Positions 22,147 to 34,315 of a stretch of DNA of 64,000 nt are shown here, piece after piece. Under the pieces are notes generated by a model that did no database searches, was not told where the DNA came from, and worked only from the letters and a program-made list of their open reading frames with translations. Position numbers and translations under genes: made by a program. Each line of letters opens with the position of its first letter. The first letter of the stretch is position 1. Source of the DNA: Cheiracanthium punctorium. Taxonomy: Eukaryota; Arthropoda; Arachnida; Araneae; Cheiracanthiidae. The stretch covers positions 1 through 64,000 of the forward strand of contig JAWZYV010016546.1 of assembly GCA_038373885.1 (NCBI GenBank), read 5' to 3'.

Positions 22147-22664
22147 TTAACTCTTTGAGGGGCAACCCTTTCCCAGTGCTGAAAAAAGGGCAGCCGTTGC
22201 CATCGCTCGACTTAACTACCAGCAAGATGGCGGACGATCGAAACGCTCATCGCAGCCACAGATCTAGAGACCCTTTTTTGACACAGCTGAGACCCTTTTT
22301 TGACACAGCCAGCTGTGTCAAAAATGGGTCTCTCGATCTGTGGCACGCGATGAACGTTTCGATCGTCCGCCATCTTGCTGGTCGTTAAGTCGAGCGATGG
22401 CAACGGCTGCCCTTTTTTCAGCATTGGGCAATCTATCAGCTGTTCTCGCATTCTTCCATTTTTCAGCAGATGTCAGTGCTGTTAGAAATAATCGTAACAA
22501 TTTTTTTATGGGAAATGGCGTGCTAAAAAGTAAAGGATTCTCGTGGAGCTATGTTACCCGCAGCTATTTTTATAGAAATCAAATCTATTCTTCGTGACTG
22601 GCAACAGTGAAAACGTCAGAGTTTGGTGTTCCCAGAGCGGGAACACTGTGCGTTAAAGGGTTAA
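22147..22664 (-). mobile_element. TTAA palindromic MITE, copy 4
   Basis: TTAA at 22147-22150 and 22661-22664. R end (CTCTTTGAGGGGCAACC) first, L end last. Both arms are present and share the private form TGACACAG/CTGTGTCA at 22301-22320, where other copies have TGACGACAG. The left arm also carries a partial duplication of the GACCCTTTTTTGACACAG segment. Confidence 0.85.
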
Positions 22665-22926
22665 TCAAAAAGAATTGCCTACTCATTTTACACACACCGT
22701 AACCCTGCAACAAAGAGTTGTCGGAATAGAGCGTTTATCTAGAACCTAAGTCTAATAGCCCTGGTCATCAAAATATTTATAAACTTGAATAATTTGCAAG
22801 TAATTATAAGAAATAAATAAAATTTGATAAAGTCTTGATAATCTGACATATATAAAACCAAACAACTGCCGTCCTATCGAACCTATCGAAAAATTCTAGA
22901 TTATCAAGATCTTGTTTGGCACAGAC

Positions 22927-22965
22927 TTAACCCTTCTTTATCCTCTGATGGTACTTAGAAGTACC

Positions 22966-22997
<32 letters not shown>

Positions 22998-23922
22998 AGA
23001 AAATTCTATTTATTGTAACCATTCAACCATTCCTTTGAAAAATCACTACCAAATACTTCATGGAATCAGCTTACATAAAGTGACCATTTTTTCGGAACCG
23101 AAAACCAAGATTTTTCTAAACCGCAGAGTCGGGAAGGGCAGAAATTAATCCCGAATCCCCCCCCCAAAACCTCCCCAAGTTTTTTTTTTTTTATTTTTTT
23201 CTTTTTTTTTTTTTCTACACATAATTTGATTTTCTACTTTTATGAGAAAAATGAGTTGAAAAAATATAGCGAATATATACAAATAAAATAGGCCTATTAT
23301 ATAAACTTAGGTTTTAAATAATTTTATTGTTAATTTTTGATAAATTTCCAAGTACTTTGCTTTCTAACAATAACTATAGAATCGCCATCCATTGATTATA
23401 GAGTATTAATACGTATTATAAAACAATCATTTTCATCTGAATTTATTCACAATTTATTTTGCATATATTTATTCATTTTTCATAAAGCAAGACGTCTATG
23501 GTCACTTTAAGCTTACATCACGATTGCATATTCTATTAGAGTCGATTGTTTTAAATAGACAGCTTTCCGCTCACTTTCTAATCATGTCGAGTCCCCTTCC
23601 ACCCCCAAATAGAGTACTAGTGAATTTTCAGACGTCGGTTTTATGATTAAAGGGTTCGATTTTCTAAAAGCGTGTCCATCAAAGTATGACTCGACTCCTT
23701 CAGATGGGTGGGTCCTATACTCTTTTGAAAAAACACTCGTTCACTGCTTATAAAACCAGTCATCGAACGTATATCTTAATACTTATTAATTTCTTCGTAA
23801 TTTTGTTTTTTTTTATTACATGAATCAATATTTATCAATCATTGCCTGACTATAATAAGAAAAAACAAATAGCTTCAAGGTGATATTATTGTCAAGTCTT
23901 AATTCAGTAGATAAAGGGTTAA
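22927..23922. mobile_element. Second TTAA-flanked element, CCCTTNTTTATC ends
   Basis: TTAACCCTTCTTTATCC at 22927 and its approximate inverse GATAAAGGGTTAA ending at 23922. An inner pair (AAGTGACCAT near 23080, ATGGTCACTT near 23500) is also inverted. Probably a piggyBac-type non-autonomous element; the long internal poly-A and poly-T tracts make it hard to read. Confidence 0.4.
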
Positions 23923-24086
23923 AGTCAAGTGCTTCGGTCTGGTCGACATTGTAATGCAGTAGACCAATACACTGCAAAATCGCTAAACTAGAAAGCAATG
24001 GCGAAAGGGGTGGGGTGGGGTGGGGGCAGGACACGGGCGGGGATGCTTGTTTACATCCGCGTCGGTCGGTGGATCGGAAGACACTA

Positions 24087-24772
24087 CACGCTTAAACCAA
24101 ACGAGCGAGATTCGATCAGTCGGAGCGATTTTTGGCCCACTTTTCCAAAGTGCGCTTCTCCTTTAGGAGCTTTTTTCGATCACCCAAACAAGCGAGATTC
24201 GATCAGTCGGAGCGATTTTTGGCCCACTTTTCAAAAGTGCGCTTCTCCTTTAGGAGCTTTTTTCGATCACCCAAACGAGCGAGATTCGATCAGTCGGAGC
24301 GATTTTTGGCCCACTTTTCAAAAGTGCGCTTCTCCTTTAGGAGCTTTTTTCGATCACCCAAACCAGCGAGATTCGATCAGTCGGAGCGATTTTTGGCCCA
24401 CTTTTCAAAAGTGCGCTTCTCCTTTAGGAGCTTTTTTCGATCACCCAAACGAGCGAGATTCGATCAGTCGGAGCGATTTTTGGCCCACTTTTCAAAAGTG
24501 CGCTTCTCCTTTAGGAGCTTTTTTCGATCACCCAAACGAGCGAGATTCGATCAGTCGGAGCGATTTTTGGCCCACTTTTCAAAAGTGCGCTTCTCCTTTA
24601 GGAGCTTTTTTCGATCACAAGAGCGGAGCAAAATATAACAATAAGCGAGTAGGGGAATTCTCGAAAAAAGGAATACTTAAAGGAGCACTTTTGCGGAAAT
24701 ACCGGTAGGTTTCCATGGAAACGGATCGCTACGCAATGTATCGTTTTTTTTCGCTCTTTGGGTTTAAGCGTG
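24087..24772. mobile_element. MITE with six 87-bp tandem repeats
   Basis: Ends CACGCTTAAACCAAACGAGCG and inverse of CACGCTTAAACCCAAAGAGCG, with TA outside both (24085-24086, 24773-24774). Six 87-bp units (about 24097-24620) each contain CGATCAGTCGGAGCG, the hairpin CACTTTTCAAAAGTG and CTCCTTTAGGAG. Because 87 is divisible by three, long repetitive frames (236 and 168 codons) arise in two phases; they look incidental. A related inverted copy with one unit lies at 48180-48864. Confidence 0.75.
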
Positions 24773-25059
24773 TATGACATGCGACGGATTAGTGAACGTG
24801 CCGGACTGACCAACCATCGCATTATCAAGTGTGTACTGCATGAATTGTTTGTTGTCTTCTTTTTAATCTATTATGTATTACTTTATGAATAAAAAAAATA
24901 ACAGCTGTTAATAAATTTTAATGTTTCTTCATTTAAAACTAACATAGTTATATTAAGTCTTTGTGGAGGGGATTACATTCTTCACAAAATAATACAAAAA
25001 AGTTGCATGTTTAACATTATTAGTAACCGAAAACAGCGAATGAATAATAATAATAATAA
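24773..25059. other. Spacer, nothing recognised
   Basis: AT-rich with a short (AAT)n run ending at the Helitron target site. Confidence 0.4.
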
Positions 25060-26536
25060 TCTATATAAATAAAATTAGACTTTTGCTGTACATTTCTTGG
25101 AATTAAAAAATTTTGCGATTTCTATCCGTTTCAAGCACCCGGGAATCCGATGCGACCCTCAAAAAAAAAAAGTTTGTCATTCTGTCGTTCTGTCATTCTG
25201 AACGTGACGCTTTTTTTGTTTAAGCATCACGTAAAAACGACTGAAGCGAATGATATGAAATTTGGTGTCATGATAGGTGGTCACTCAACTTAAAACATAG
25301 GCGTCGAATTTTTAAAAAAAATCTTGATTAGATTTTCAGATTTTGCGAAAATCGTTTCAAACTGCGTAAATTTGTGTTCAAGCATCACGCAAAAACGACT
25401 GAAGCGAATGATATGAAATTGGGTGTCATGATAGGTGGTCACTCAACTTAAAACATAGGCGTCCAATTTTTAAAAAATTCTGATTGGATTTTGAGATTTT
25501 GCGAAAATCCCTTCAAACTGCGTAAATTTGTGTTCAAGAATCACGTAAAAACGACTGAAGCGAATGATATGAAATTGAGTGACATGATAGGTGGTCACTC
25601 AACTTAAAACATAGGCGTCGAATTAAAAAAAATCTTGATTAGATTTTGAAATTTTGCGAAAATCATTTCAAACTGCGTAAATTTATGTTCGCACATCACG
25701 TAATAACTGCAAAGGTGAAAAAATGATATATGGTGAAATGATAGGTGGTCACTCACCTTAAACTATAAGCATCTAATTAAAAAAAATCCATCAGATTTCG
25801 AGATTTTGTGAAAATCGTTTAAAACTGAGTGAATCTTTGTTCCCGTATTACGTAATAACGACTAAAGCGAATGACATGAAATTTGGTCACACGATAGATG
25901 GTTGCTCAACATAAACTATAGGAGTCCAATTTTTTAAACATTTTTATTAGATTTTGAGATTTTGTGAAAATTCTCTCAAAATACGTTTATATTTCTTCAA
26001 AAATCACGTAATAACGACTAATACGAATGATACGAAATTGAGTGATATGATAGGTAGTTGCTAATCTTAATTTATAGGCGTTGAGAGAGAGAGAGAATTT
26101 TTAAAATATTTTGCTTACATTTTGAGATTTTTCGAAAATCGTTTTAAAATGCTGAAAATTTGTTCCAGCATCACAAAATAAAGACTGCAGGGAATGAAAC
26201 GAATTTGGGTAACATGATAGGTTGTCACTCAACTTAAATTCTAGGATTCAAATTTTTCAAAAATGTTGATTAAATTTTGAGATTTTGCAAAAATTATTTC
26301 AGTATGTGTAAATATTCATTCGCGCATCCCATAATTACGACTAAAGCGAATGAAATGATATTACTTAGTTACTCTCTAACCTGTAATATTTTAACAATAC
26401 TTAAAAATTATAACTTCGCTTTCTTTACTTTGGCAACATACTACTCCATTCTGTGTACTCCTACAATGCTGACGAAAGTTCTTGCTTTTTGGAAATTTTC
26501 ATTCACTAACCCGTCGAGGACGGGTACTTCAGCTAG
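25060..26536 (+). mobile_element. Non-autonomous Helitron with 155-bp repeats
   Basis: The 5' end TCTATATAAATAAAATTAG follows an A, and the 3' end CTAG (26533-26536) precedes a T, the A|T insertion typical of Helitrons. Eight bases before CTAG lies a perfect hairpin CCCGTC-GAG-GACGGG (26510-26524). No target duplication is expected or seen. The body holds about eight diverged units of about 155 bp (starts near 25223, 25381, 25537, 25690, 25847, 26002, 26163, 26321), each with an ATCACGTAA-type motif, GCGAATGATATGAAAT and GATAGGTGGTCACTCAAC. No Rep/helicase coding sequence is present. Confidence 0.85.
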
Positions 26537-27263
26537 TTAACAATAATAATACAATGCTTGTTTTCAACCGACTTTACTTTACCTTAGCTTATCGATAAAG
26601 AGACAAAATTGCACTTCAAAATATGAACAAGCAAACAAATTCATTTATTTAAAAAATAAACAAGGTCTTTTTATTTTAATTATTTTCTTACTTGCTTACT
26701 AACGTTTGTCATTCCTGTCTGCACTCTAAACCAGGCGAAACTCTTCCTTATAACCCCAATCATAAAACAAAGCGATCCACGCATTACCACTTACTCACTT
26801 TCCCCCCCCCCCTCCATCAAAAATCAAAACTGTTACATTTAAAATCCCCCGAAGGGATAAAAAAAAAAAAAAGAAAAGAAAAAGAAACAATAACTTTTCC
26901 CTTATTTGAATAAGCTTTCTCCTATATGGTCCGCGACTTACTTTTGCGTGTTCTTCTTCTTACTAACCCACTTACCTACTGCGGAGAGTAGGGACAGACG
27001 GAAAGTAATAACAAATAAAAACCATGGAGCATAATAGAAACGAAAACACGGGAGCTGGAATTTTCTGCGGCTGTTCTTCTCCCTGACAAGGTGCTTGCTC
27101 GCCACCTCAAAACTTGTTCCCCACTTGTGAATGACGCTTTTTTATTCCTTTCTATATCGTCGTAATTTCACGCTTTAGTAAAATGCTTTTCCCAAGTAGG
27201 AAGCGGTTTTTGGCGCTGCTTTCGCACTGTTGTTAGAGTTTTTGGTATCTCTCACTTTTTGGT
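26537..27263. other. Spacer, nothing recognised
   Basis: AT-rich with C- and A-runs near 26805 and 26863; a 73-codon frame (26692-26913) lacks any motif. Confidence 0.4.
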
Positions 27264-27552
27264 ATACAGAGTGTTTCCAAAAGATGGTAAAATGCTTTAA
27301 TTCTTAAGAGATAATAAAAGAAATGTAAATTGAAATGTTTTTCAAAATATGGCTGGAAGAAAAGACTACGCAAAGAAAAAATATCTTAGGTTAATATTTT
27401 AAAAAGTTGCACTTTTTAAATTCGTGCATGGCCCCCGTAAAAAAATTCCCAATTAGTGATATGTGCCCCATACACTTATGAGGTGATGTACAAAATTTGA
27501 CAGTTGTATCCTAAAAAGCGTCAAAGATAAGAAGATAATATATATGATGACT

Positions 27553-27903
27553 CAGTGGCGTAGCAAGAAGTTTTTCATGGGGGGAGGGTTACGACTCATA
27601 TATATGTATATGTCAGTGGCGTAGCCAAGGTGGCGGATAGGGGAGTCACAACCCCACCCCCACCATGAGGAACTTTTTGCCATACAAAATGTATATTCTT
27701 CACTCCCTTATCACACACACGTATACATATATGTGAGTTGTAGTTGTCGTAATCCCCCTCCCCATGCAAAATTTCTGGCTACGCCACTGATATGTGTACA
27801 TATATATGTCGTGCCTATGTGAAGAAAATACATTTTGTATTACAAAAAAATTCCTCATGGGAGGGGATGTTATAACACCCCCTCCCCTGTTGCTTCGCTA
27901 CTG
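27553..27903. mobile_element. hAT-type MITE (outer copy)
   Basis: Ends CAGTGGCGTAGCAAG and the inverse of CAGTAGCGAAGCAAC. It is itself split by another copy of the same family at 27614-27789. A clear 8-bp flanking duplication was not established. Confidence 0.6.
27614..27789. mobile_element. hAT-type MITE nested in its own family
   Basis: Ends CAGTGGCGTAGCCAAGG and the inverse of CAGTGGCGTAGCCAGAA. Flanks GTATATGT and ATATGTGT agree at 6 of 8 positions, a plausible 8-bp target duplication. Confidence 0.65.
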
Positions 27904-28150
27904 TGCTGTGACATGAACCACTTTTCAAACCCACATAAACTCAATCAAACACACTTATTCGAAAAGCATGTAAAAAGAGTAATTTTAATTTTTTTTCGGG
28001 GTATATAGAGATTAAATATTTCTAGAATGTTGACAATTATGTTTATGAAATAAAATTTCACATTATTTTCCAGGTGAAATCATCTTCAAACATACACACA
28101 CATTCCAAAAATATATTAATAAATAAATCATAACAGAATGAAAATAAAAA

Positions 28151-28818
28151 ATCTGGAGTGACTCCACTCGACTTTCCGAACACTTACGATTAAGATCATT
28201 ACCAAGCATTTAAATAAATTTTAATCGATGAATAATTCAAACATATATACCAAATTGAAGCTCGATCGAATGTACCGTTTAAACGCTAGCGCACTTTCAA
28301 GAATTTCTCCCCATAGGCCATAATGTAAAAGAAATCTTTGTCGTAGCCCTGTAGAAAAACTATAAGTCCTATACACATCAAAATCAATACCGGTCTTACA
28401 ATGGTGGTTTATAACATGTATACCCAATTTGAGCTCAATCGAATGTACCGTTTAAACGCTAGCGCACTTTCCAGAATTTTCCTCCATAGGCCATAATGTA
28501 AAAGAAATCTTTGTCGTAGCCCTGTAGAAAAACTATAAGTCCTACACACACCAAAATCAATACCGGTCTTGCGACGGTGGTTTATAACATATATACCCAA
28601 TTTGAGCTCAATCGCATGCCCCGTTCAGGAGCTATCGTGTTCACTCACATACACACAAACACACATACACACACACACACACACATACATACATACATCT
28701 CGTAAAAATAGCATAAATGAATTCAGAAGACCTCAAAACGTGTCAATACACCAAAATCTCGAATTCGAATTTTTTCATGATTACAATGCTTTCCTTACAT
28801 GGTACATGTTCGGAAAGT
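28151..28818 (-). mobile_element. MITE with two 173-bp internal units
   Basis: Same ends as 15881-16361. Unit phase points at 28241, 28414 and 28587 are 173 bp apart, giving two complete units. Contains a (CA)n tract at about 28660-28690. Minus-strand frames of 63-68 codons come from the unit. Confidence 0.75.
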
Positions 28819-30057
28819 AAAAATCAAAGATAAAAACCCCTTACTTTGTCTTTTAGCCATTCCAGAAACAAAATGTCGCACACCTTTAAAATCAACGAAA
28901 TCGTTTACATGCGATAAATATGTCATCTGTCGGTAAGTGAATTGTCACGCCTGAGCTAGTCTGTTTGTTTTCAACTCTGGTATAATGTACCCCATCTGTC
29001 ATATTTGTGACCATTGCGTTTCATTAACAATTCAGTCACGTCCCTATTACGCTGTAGTGATTTTCCGATCGGATTTCGCATCACGTTTCATTGATGACTC
29101 TATAGATATTTCATTTAGCATCCATTACCTTGGGTCATCTGGTCATCTTGCAGCACTTGTAACCATATGCTGGCGTAAAGAAACGGGGGGGGGGGGTAAT
29201 TTAATGACCCAAATTATTGAGAGATTTCAAAACAGCGAAAGGAAAGAACATTTATTGATTTATTAGTGATTTATCGTCAAATGGTTTCCATTATTCTATT
29301 TTCACCAAAAAAGTTTTATTTATTTTTTTTTTGAAGTAAAATTTCTTTAGGCGCAACTAGGGAGTAACTCAGATTTTTTTTCTGACGGAAGTAACGCTCA
29401 GTAAAGAAAGTGACGTATATGTCATATACTCCACGCTGACCCTGAAAAAGAAGAACCACAGAAAAACCTACCTTTTCGACCGCTCTGCTGCTTTCGCCGA
29501 CTTCATCCTGTAAAAGTACGCGGAACCTGTTAGGGAAAGAAACGGCGAGAAAAGCAGTCAAGTGCCGTATCTTTGAGACATCCATCTTTATAACAATAAG
29601 CGTTGTGAAGGTACATCCAACACAATATTTTACATGTAATCCCAACCACACAGGAGGTTCTCGATAATACTTATTTTTAGATGAATTATATACATGGTTT
29701 TGGAAAAGCACAAAGAAACGGACCCTGGCTGCAATCAATCCCAAACAATAGACAGAACCTGCAGTTTAAAAACGCGGATACAGAATAATAAGTCGAAACC
29801 TACCAGCAGACAAAATCAACGCTTAAGAACAAACACTGTGATAGAAAAACAAAAAAATTTACACTGCCTGCATTCGTACCCAACAAGCAGAGGAAAACAT
29901 CAGTTAAAGAACACAGTTAAAGTATAATACTAGACTATGGACATTCCCCCCATTCAAACCCAACCTCCAGACGGAACAATGGTATAAGAAAACAATTAAA
30001 GAATAATACTACAACATGGAAACTTCCTGGATTCTAAGTAATTATCACAAATGACCG
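28819..30057. other. No supported gene
   Basis: Contains a 142-codon minus-strand frame (29316-29744), the longest unexplained frame in the window apart from repeats. Its product shows no motif I recognise, is not supported by splice or promoter signals, and starts with a weak context, so I do not call it. A G-run lies near 29188. Confidence 0.35.
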
Positions 30058-30327
30058 ATGATTCTTACTGGAAATTTTAATATTAATTTTCGCTCTCAAG
30101 AATCTCAGCCGTTAGTTGATTTTTTAAAAGAAAAATTTGATCTTACTATGAATACTTCTCGACTTCAATCAACAACGCGTTTCGGCACAACGATAGATAC
30201 TGTAGTTTCAAGAAAATTAGCAAATTTAGAGAGTAAAATTTATGTTTCACATTATAGTTACCACAAACCTATAATTCCATACATAAAAAATTACGATCAC
30301 ATTCAAGTACCTATTTCCAATGAATAA
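30058..30327 (+). pseudogene. Endonuclease C-terminal domain relic
   Basis: An 89-codon open stretch reading ILTGNFNINF, then STTRFGTTIDTVVSRKL, and then YVSHYSYHKPI. These match, in order, the GDFN block (Asp changed to Asn), the T-T-x-D-x-V-x-S block and the S-x-H-x-P block of the APE-like endonuclease domain seen also at 1365-1712. The loss of the Asp in GDFN would inactivate catalysis, and no N-terminal half or partner reverse transcriptase/helicase lies nearby. It is the best preserved of the endonuclease relics here. Parent element is uncertain: a non-LTR retrotransposon or an endonuclease-bearing Helitron. Confidence 0.65.
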
Positions 30328-30511
30328 TATGAATATAACATTTATATAATTTTTGTCAAGTACATGAATAATAAATATAGTTAAATTATAATATGATATT
30401 TATTTTAAGTTAAAGTTTAATCATTTCAGTGATATACGTCGTAAACGTCAAAGAAGTTTTACCTCAATCGCGCGTAAAGATTACACGCGCACACTTTTTT
30501 CTCTCTATATA

Positions 30512-30961
30512 CAGGGTGTTTATAATTAAACTTCCCCTATGAACAGTGCTCTATAGCTAAAACGGGCGAACGGATTGTAACCAAAATTGGTATGTTTTAT
30601 CTATACATGTTATGCGCTGAAGGAATTTTGGCAAAAAAATTAGTTCAAAAATGTCCACTAGGAGGCGTCTTGCATAAAAAACGGCAAATTTAATGATGAA
30701 AATGGCTAATTCGAAATATACAAAGAATTTTAACATTTATTCAACAGTTTTTGGGCATTTATTCACTCACTCATTTGGGTAATATTTGAGCAGATTTCAC
30801 ATTGAAAAGTGCCATCTAGTGGACATATTTTTAACTAAATGTTCTGAAAAATTCGCTTGAGAGCTCGAGTACAGTCCATATGCCGATTTTGGTAGCAGTC
30901 TGCTCACCGGTTACAGCTGCAGAACGCTGTTTATGGGGAAAGTTTAATTATAACCATCCTG
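30512..30961. mobile_element. Mariner-type MITE, CAGGGTGTTTATAATTAAA ends
   Basis: Inverted ends CAGGGTGTTTATAATTAAAC and CAGGATGGTTATAATTAAAC, with TA outside both (30510-30511, 30962-30963). The arms continue through ATGAACAG/AACGCTGTT. 450 bp, no coding sequence. Confidence 0.75.
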
Positions 30962-30963
30962 TA

Positions 30964-32446
30964 CATTATATAGTGTTTCGAATAACAATAGGCATATAAA
31001 TATTTTTCTTTTTCTTTTCTTTGTAACACAAAATTACGAACATAAAAAAAAAACTATTACTCAATGTTCTTATTTGGGAACACTGGCCTTTAAATGATAA
31101 CTACCCAAGCCTATGTCACCAAATTCTATCGTATTTTCGTAGTATAGAAAAAAAAAATCTCTAGTAAAAAGTCATGCATTATTACAATTTCTTTGAAAAC
31201 CCGATGCGCTTTTAATTCGCTGTAACTTATCAATTAAAAATCTCCCAGCGATTAATAGAGTTATAAGAATTTTTTATGCTCTGTAAACTCGGCGAAAACC
31301 TGAATGAAAACGAATTATCAAATAAATAAATAAGTAAGTAACAAAAAACGTCTTTACAATTCAACTCAACTCATCCTTTTGACAGAAAAAAAAAAAAAAA
31401 AAAAGAAAGATATTCTCGGTTGATAGGCTTAATCCTTTTACGTTCGGACCTTCAAATTTGTTTATTTTCTTTTCGTACTCAAAGCTTTGCGAATCGGCAA
31501 GTGAAGTGAACTAACTCCGCCGGAGAAGAAGAAAAAAAAAGTTGAGTTATTTCCTACGCTCTGTTTACTGCGACCGCAAGAAAAACATCTTCCCTTTCAG
31601 GGATAAAGGAAAAACAGTTGGATGTTTTGACCTTATTCAGATTTATAAATATACGCATGCGGAATCGCTGTTGAAAGAAAGTGGTTGTTGGAAAATAAAA
31701 CGTTTGTAATGTAGATGTTTTATTTATTTATTGAAAAGTGAAACGGAATGTTATTGCTTGAAAGTGTTTTTTAGTATTTCAATAAACTAATTGAGATTTT
31801 ACAGAACAAGACACGAGAGCAGTTTGAGGAAATTAACTTCGTGTATTTCTCTACTGTATTTTCAATGATATTTTTTCAAATTAAAATCAATTGATAACTT
31901 TTGGCGTTTTCTTAAGTTACACTCTCGGATAAAGTTACTGACAAGGGTTTTACTTGTTAAGAACGTAAAAAAGAATAGTTTGTCAAAAATCTGACAGTGA
32001 TTGATTCAGTAAACGTGTCTTTCATTTCAATTACTAGCTTAGTTAGAGGGAGTTTAAAATGTTCATTGGGAAATTACAGCAGCCACAAAATTGTTCTTAA
32101 TCTAGGGAACAGTAGCTCACATCATTACTCAAGTTTAGAGTGTGTTTCGCTACAGAATCTACCTGAAGACTTAGCCATTCTTTTAATTGATTAGGCGGGC
32201 TTCATCTGTTGCCCCCAATGATGTAAGACGAGCCTGAACGTTGGTTTGAATCTCCTTCATTGTTTGTTATTGGTCAGCACTGAGTGATTTTCATTTTTTA
32301 ACCTGAACTGAGAGACTGGTTGAGAGCACAAAAGGTTCCATACCTATGAAAAGCTTCAAGACAACGTTTAAGATAATCTCCCATCACAGGGTGTAACGTA
32401 CTCCGGAAAAAGTATCAGTAACATAGTTTACTAATTAGACGAATGC
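30964..32446. other. AT-rich DNA, nothing recognised
   Basis: A-run at 31388; no gene, RNA or transposon signature was identified. Confidence 0.4.
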
Positions 32447-32888
32447 TTAACCCTTTAACGCGCAGTGTTCCCGCTCTGGGAACACCAAACTCTGACGTTT
32501 TGACAGTTGCCAGTCACGAAGAATAATTTGATTTCTAAAAAAAAAATAGTTGCGGGTGACATAGCTCCACGAGAATCCTTTACTTTTTAGAACGTCATTT
32601 TCCGTAAAAAATGGTAGAATGTGAGAACAGCTGGATAGATTGCCCAATGCTGAAAAAAAGGGCAGCCGTTGCCATCGCTCGACTTAACTACCAGCAAGAT
32701 GGCGGACGATCGAAACGTTCATCGCGTGCCACAGATCTAGAGACTCTTTTTTGAGGACAGCTGGCTGTGCCGGCACAGCCAGCGAGGAACGTTTCGATCG
32801 TCCGGCATCTTGCTGGTAGTTAGGCCGAGCGATGGCAACGGCTGCCTTTTTTTCAGCACTGGGAAAGGGTTGCGCCTCAAAGGGTTAA
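32447..32888 (+). mobile_element. TTAA palindromic MITE, copy 5
   Basis: TTAA at 32447-32450 and 32885-32888; L end CCCTTTAACGCGCAGTG, R end inverse of CCCTTTGAGGCGCAACC. Lacks the ACAGCACTGACATCTGC segment of the L side and most of the right hairpin arm tip. Confidence 0.85.
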
Positions 32889-33640
32889 GGACAAATATAA
32901 TAGCAAACTCTTAATTTTAACTTTCTAATTCTTTATATATTCAAGTTTATCAAATAATAATAATTAATATTTATTTCTTCCATGAACAACTTTTTAAAAT
33001 CTGTTTACAAGGCGTGAGTTCAATAAAGGAAAAATTTCTCACGAGCCCCAGCCCGAACACAATCGTGAATTACTGAACCCGAGCCCTATTCTGGCCCGGG
33101 GTCGGACTTTCGGGCTCGGGCTGTGCCCCCGAGAATTTCTCGCAAAGAGTCTTGATTATTATTTTGTTTACAAAATTCCAAATTTCAGGCAGGTCAAGGT
33201 TTCTCACCCCTTTCCTCCCTGGTACAAATAAGTTACTGTACAAGTATTCATAGTAGTATTTATAAACCGCTACATTGACATGCGAATGTTTTTTTATTTG
33301 AAATTGGTGATTTAAAAAATACGTATATATGAAATTCATTATTATCCCTTTCAGAACATGCGTTCGCAATTGAGAACGCAGAAATTGCCTATGCTATGGA
33401 ACAAGATGGGTGTCCATATTTGCGTGTATAAAGTTTGTTTGTTTGTTTGTGTTATGACAAGCCTACTCGACGGGCATCTGCTTGTGGGGGGGGGTTGCCT
33501 TGGGTTGAGAACTTTTCAAGGGTTCTAAAAACCTATTGTCCTCGAATAATTAATATCAGAATTATTTATTTTATTTTTTTGGACTTTATTATTATTTTAA
33601 AATATTTAATTCAGAGAGAAATCTTTTAATCACACATAAA
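32889..33640. other. Spacer with fragment of a CGGGCTCGGG repeat
   Basis: 33035-33135 carries CACGAGCCCCAGCCCGAAC and TTTCGGGCTCGGGCTG, matching parts of the element at 45677-45999 in inverse orientation. The rest is unrecognised. G-run near 33487. Confidence 0.45.
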
Positions 33641-33689
33641 AAGGTAAATATGCATCAAATTGGTGATTTATCTCGAAAACGCTGTGATT

Positions 33690-34040
33690 TGTTTATCCCC
33701 GAAAGCCATCAATCACCACATTATTTACTACAAGCCGCCATTTTGTCAAAGGGATTTTTTGATCGAAGCGATGCTTACATTGAAAGACCTTTTTTCGTCC
33801 CTACGGTGAAATTTCCCCTTTACCGCTTTCCATAAATCCTTTCCCTGCGCACGACAACCAATCCCGTTGCGCGATTCGGAATTATGTCAATGGGTCATGA
33901 CGTAACATCTCCCCCGTCCTTCCCGGCCCCCCCTCCCCCCTTTCGCTCCCCGAGTTCAATGCACCCGGCCAGGGTTGCGAACAACGCGCGCTCGGCGAAA
34001 GTTAGCGGCGAAACCAGACGATAGTCAGATTTTAGGACCC
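33690..34040 (+). promoter_or_regulatory. CpG-rich promoter-like region
   Basis: The stretch is conspicuously richer in C, G and CG dinucleotides than surrounding DNA. Visible motifs in order: GCCGCCATTTT (YY1-like, 33734-33744), CTGCGCAC (NRF1-like, about 33845), CCAAT (33858-33862), TGACGTAA (CRE/ATF-like, 33898-33905) and a C-rich tract (33911-33952). No TATA box is obvious, as usual for housekeeping or regulatory genes. It lies 300-600 bp upstream of a start codon in strong context followed by a splice donor. The transcription start is not located. Motif matches are by eye. Confidence 0.45.
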
Positions 34041-34315
34041 TACTCGCGAAAATCGTCTGCTCCTACTGCTGTGTGTGCGTGCGTTGTGTTTTGTTTTCGT
34101 TTCGTACACAAAATTCGCCTTGTTTTAATTTTTTTACTCGAAGAATATTTCGGGATCTTCTAGTGGCAACCATGAAGATTAGGACCGTATGAACAAATAT
34201 GGAATTCCAGGATTGGATTTTTAGTGCCACAGAGTGATTTTGTTTTGTGACACCACTACAGGTGTTTGTGTGTGTGTGATTTGTTTGTGTTTGTGCGGCT
34301 GTTTGTGAATGAACT

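Larger units (their letters stand above)
27266..27950. mobile_element. Foldback mariner-type MITE, interrupted
   Basis: TA plus CAGAGTGTTTCC begins at 27264-27266. The sequence about 27410-27552 (GTGCCCCATACACTTATGAG, CCTAAAAAGCGTC) aligns with the element at 9018-9520. Alignment is broken at 27553 by hAT-type MITEs and resumes after about 27903 (GACATGAACCA). Confidence 0.5.

Noticed and set aside
23998..24708. Long repetitive open frame (236 codons) as a repeat protein
   Set aside because: It coincides with the 87-bp units of a MITE; a second frame is open as well and no start, splice or domain evidence supports translation.
25223..26330. CRISPR-like regularly spaced repeats
   Set aside because: Whole 155-bp units are diverged tandem repeats without conserved direct repeats and unique spacers, inside a Helitron of an animal genome.
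29316..29744. 142-codon minus-strand frame as a gene
   Set aside because: No motif, no promoter or splice signals, and no relation to neighbouring features; kept only as a note.
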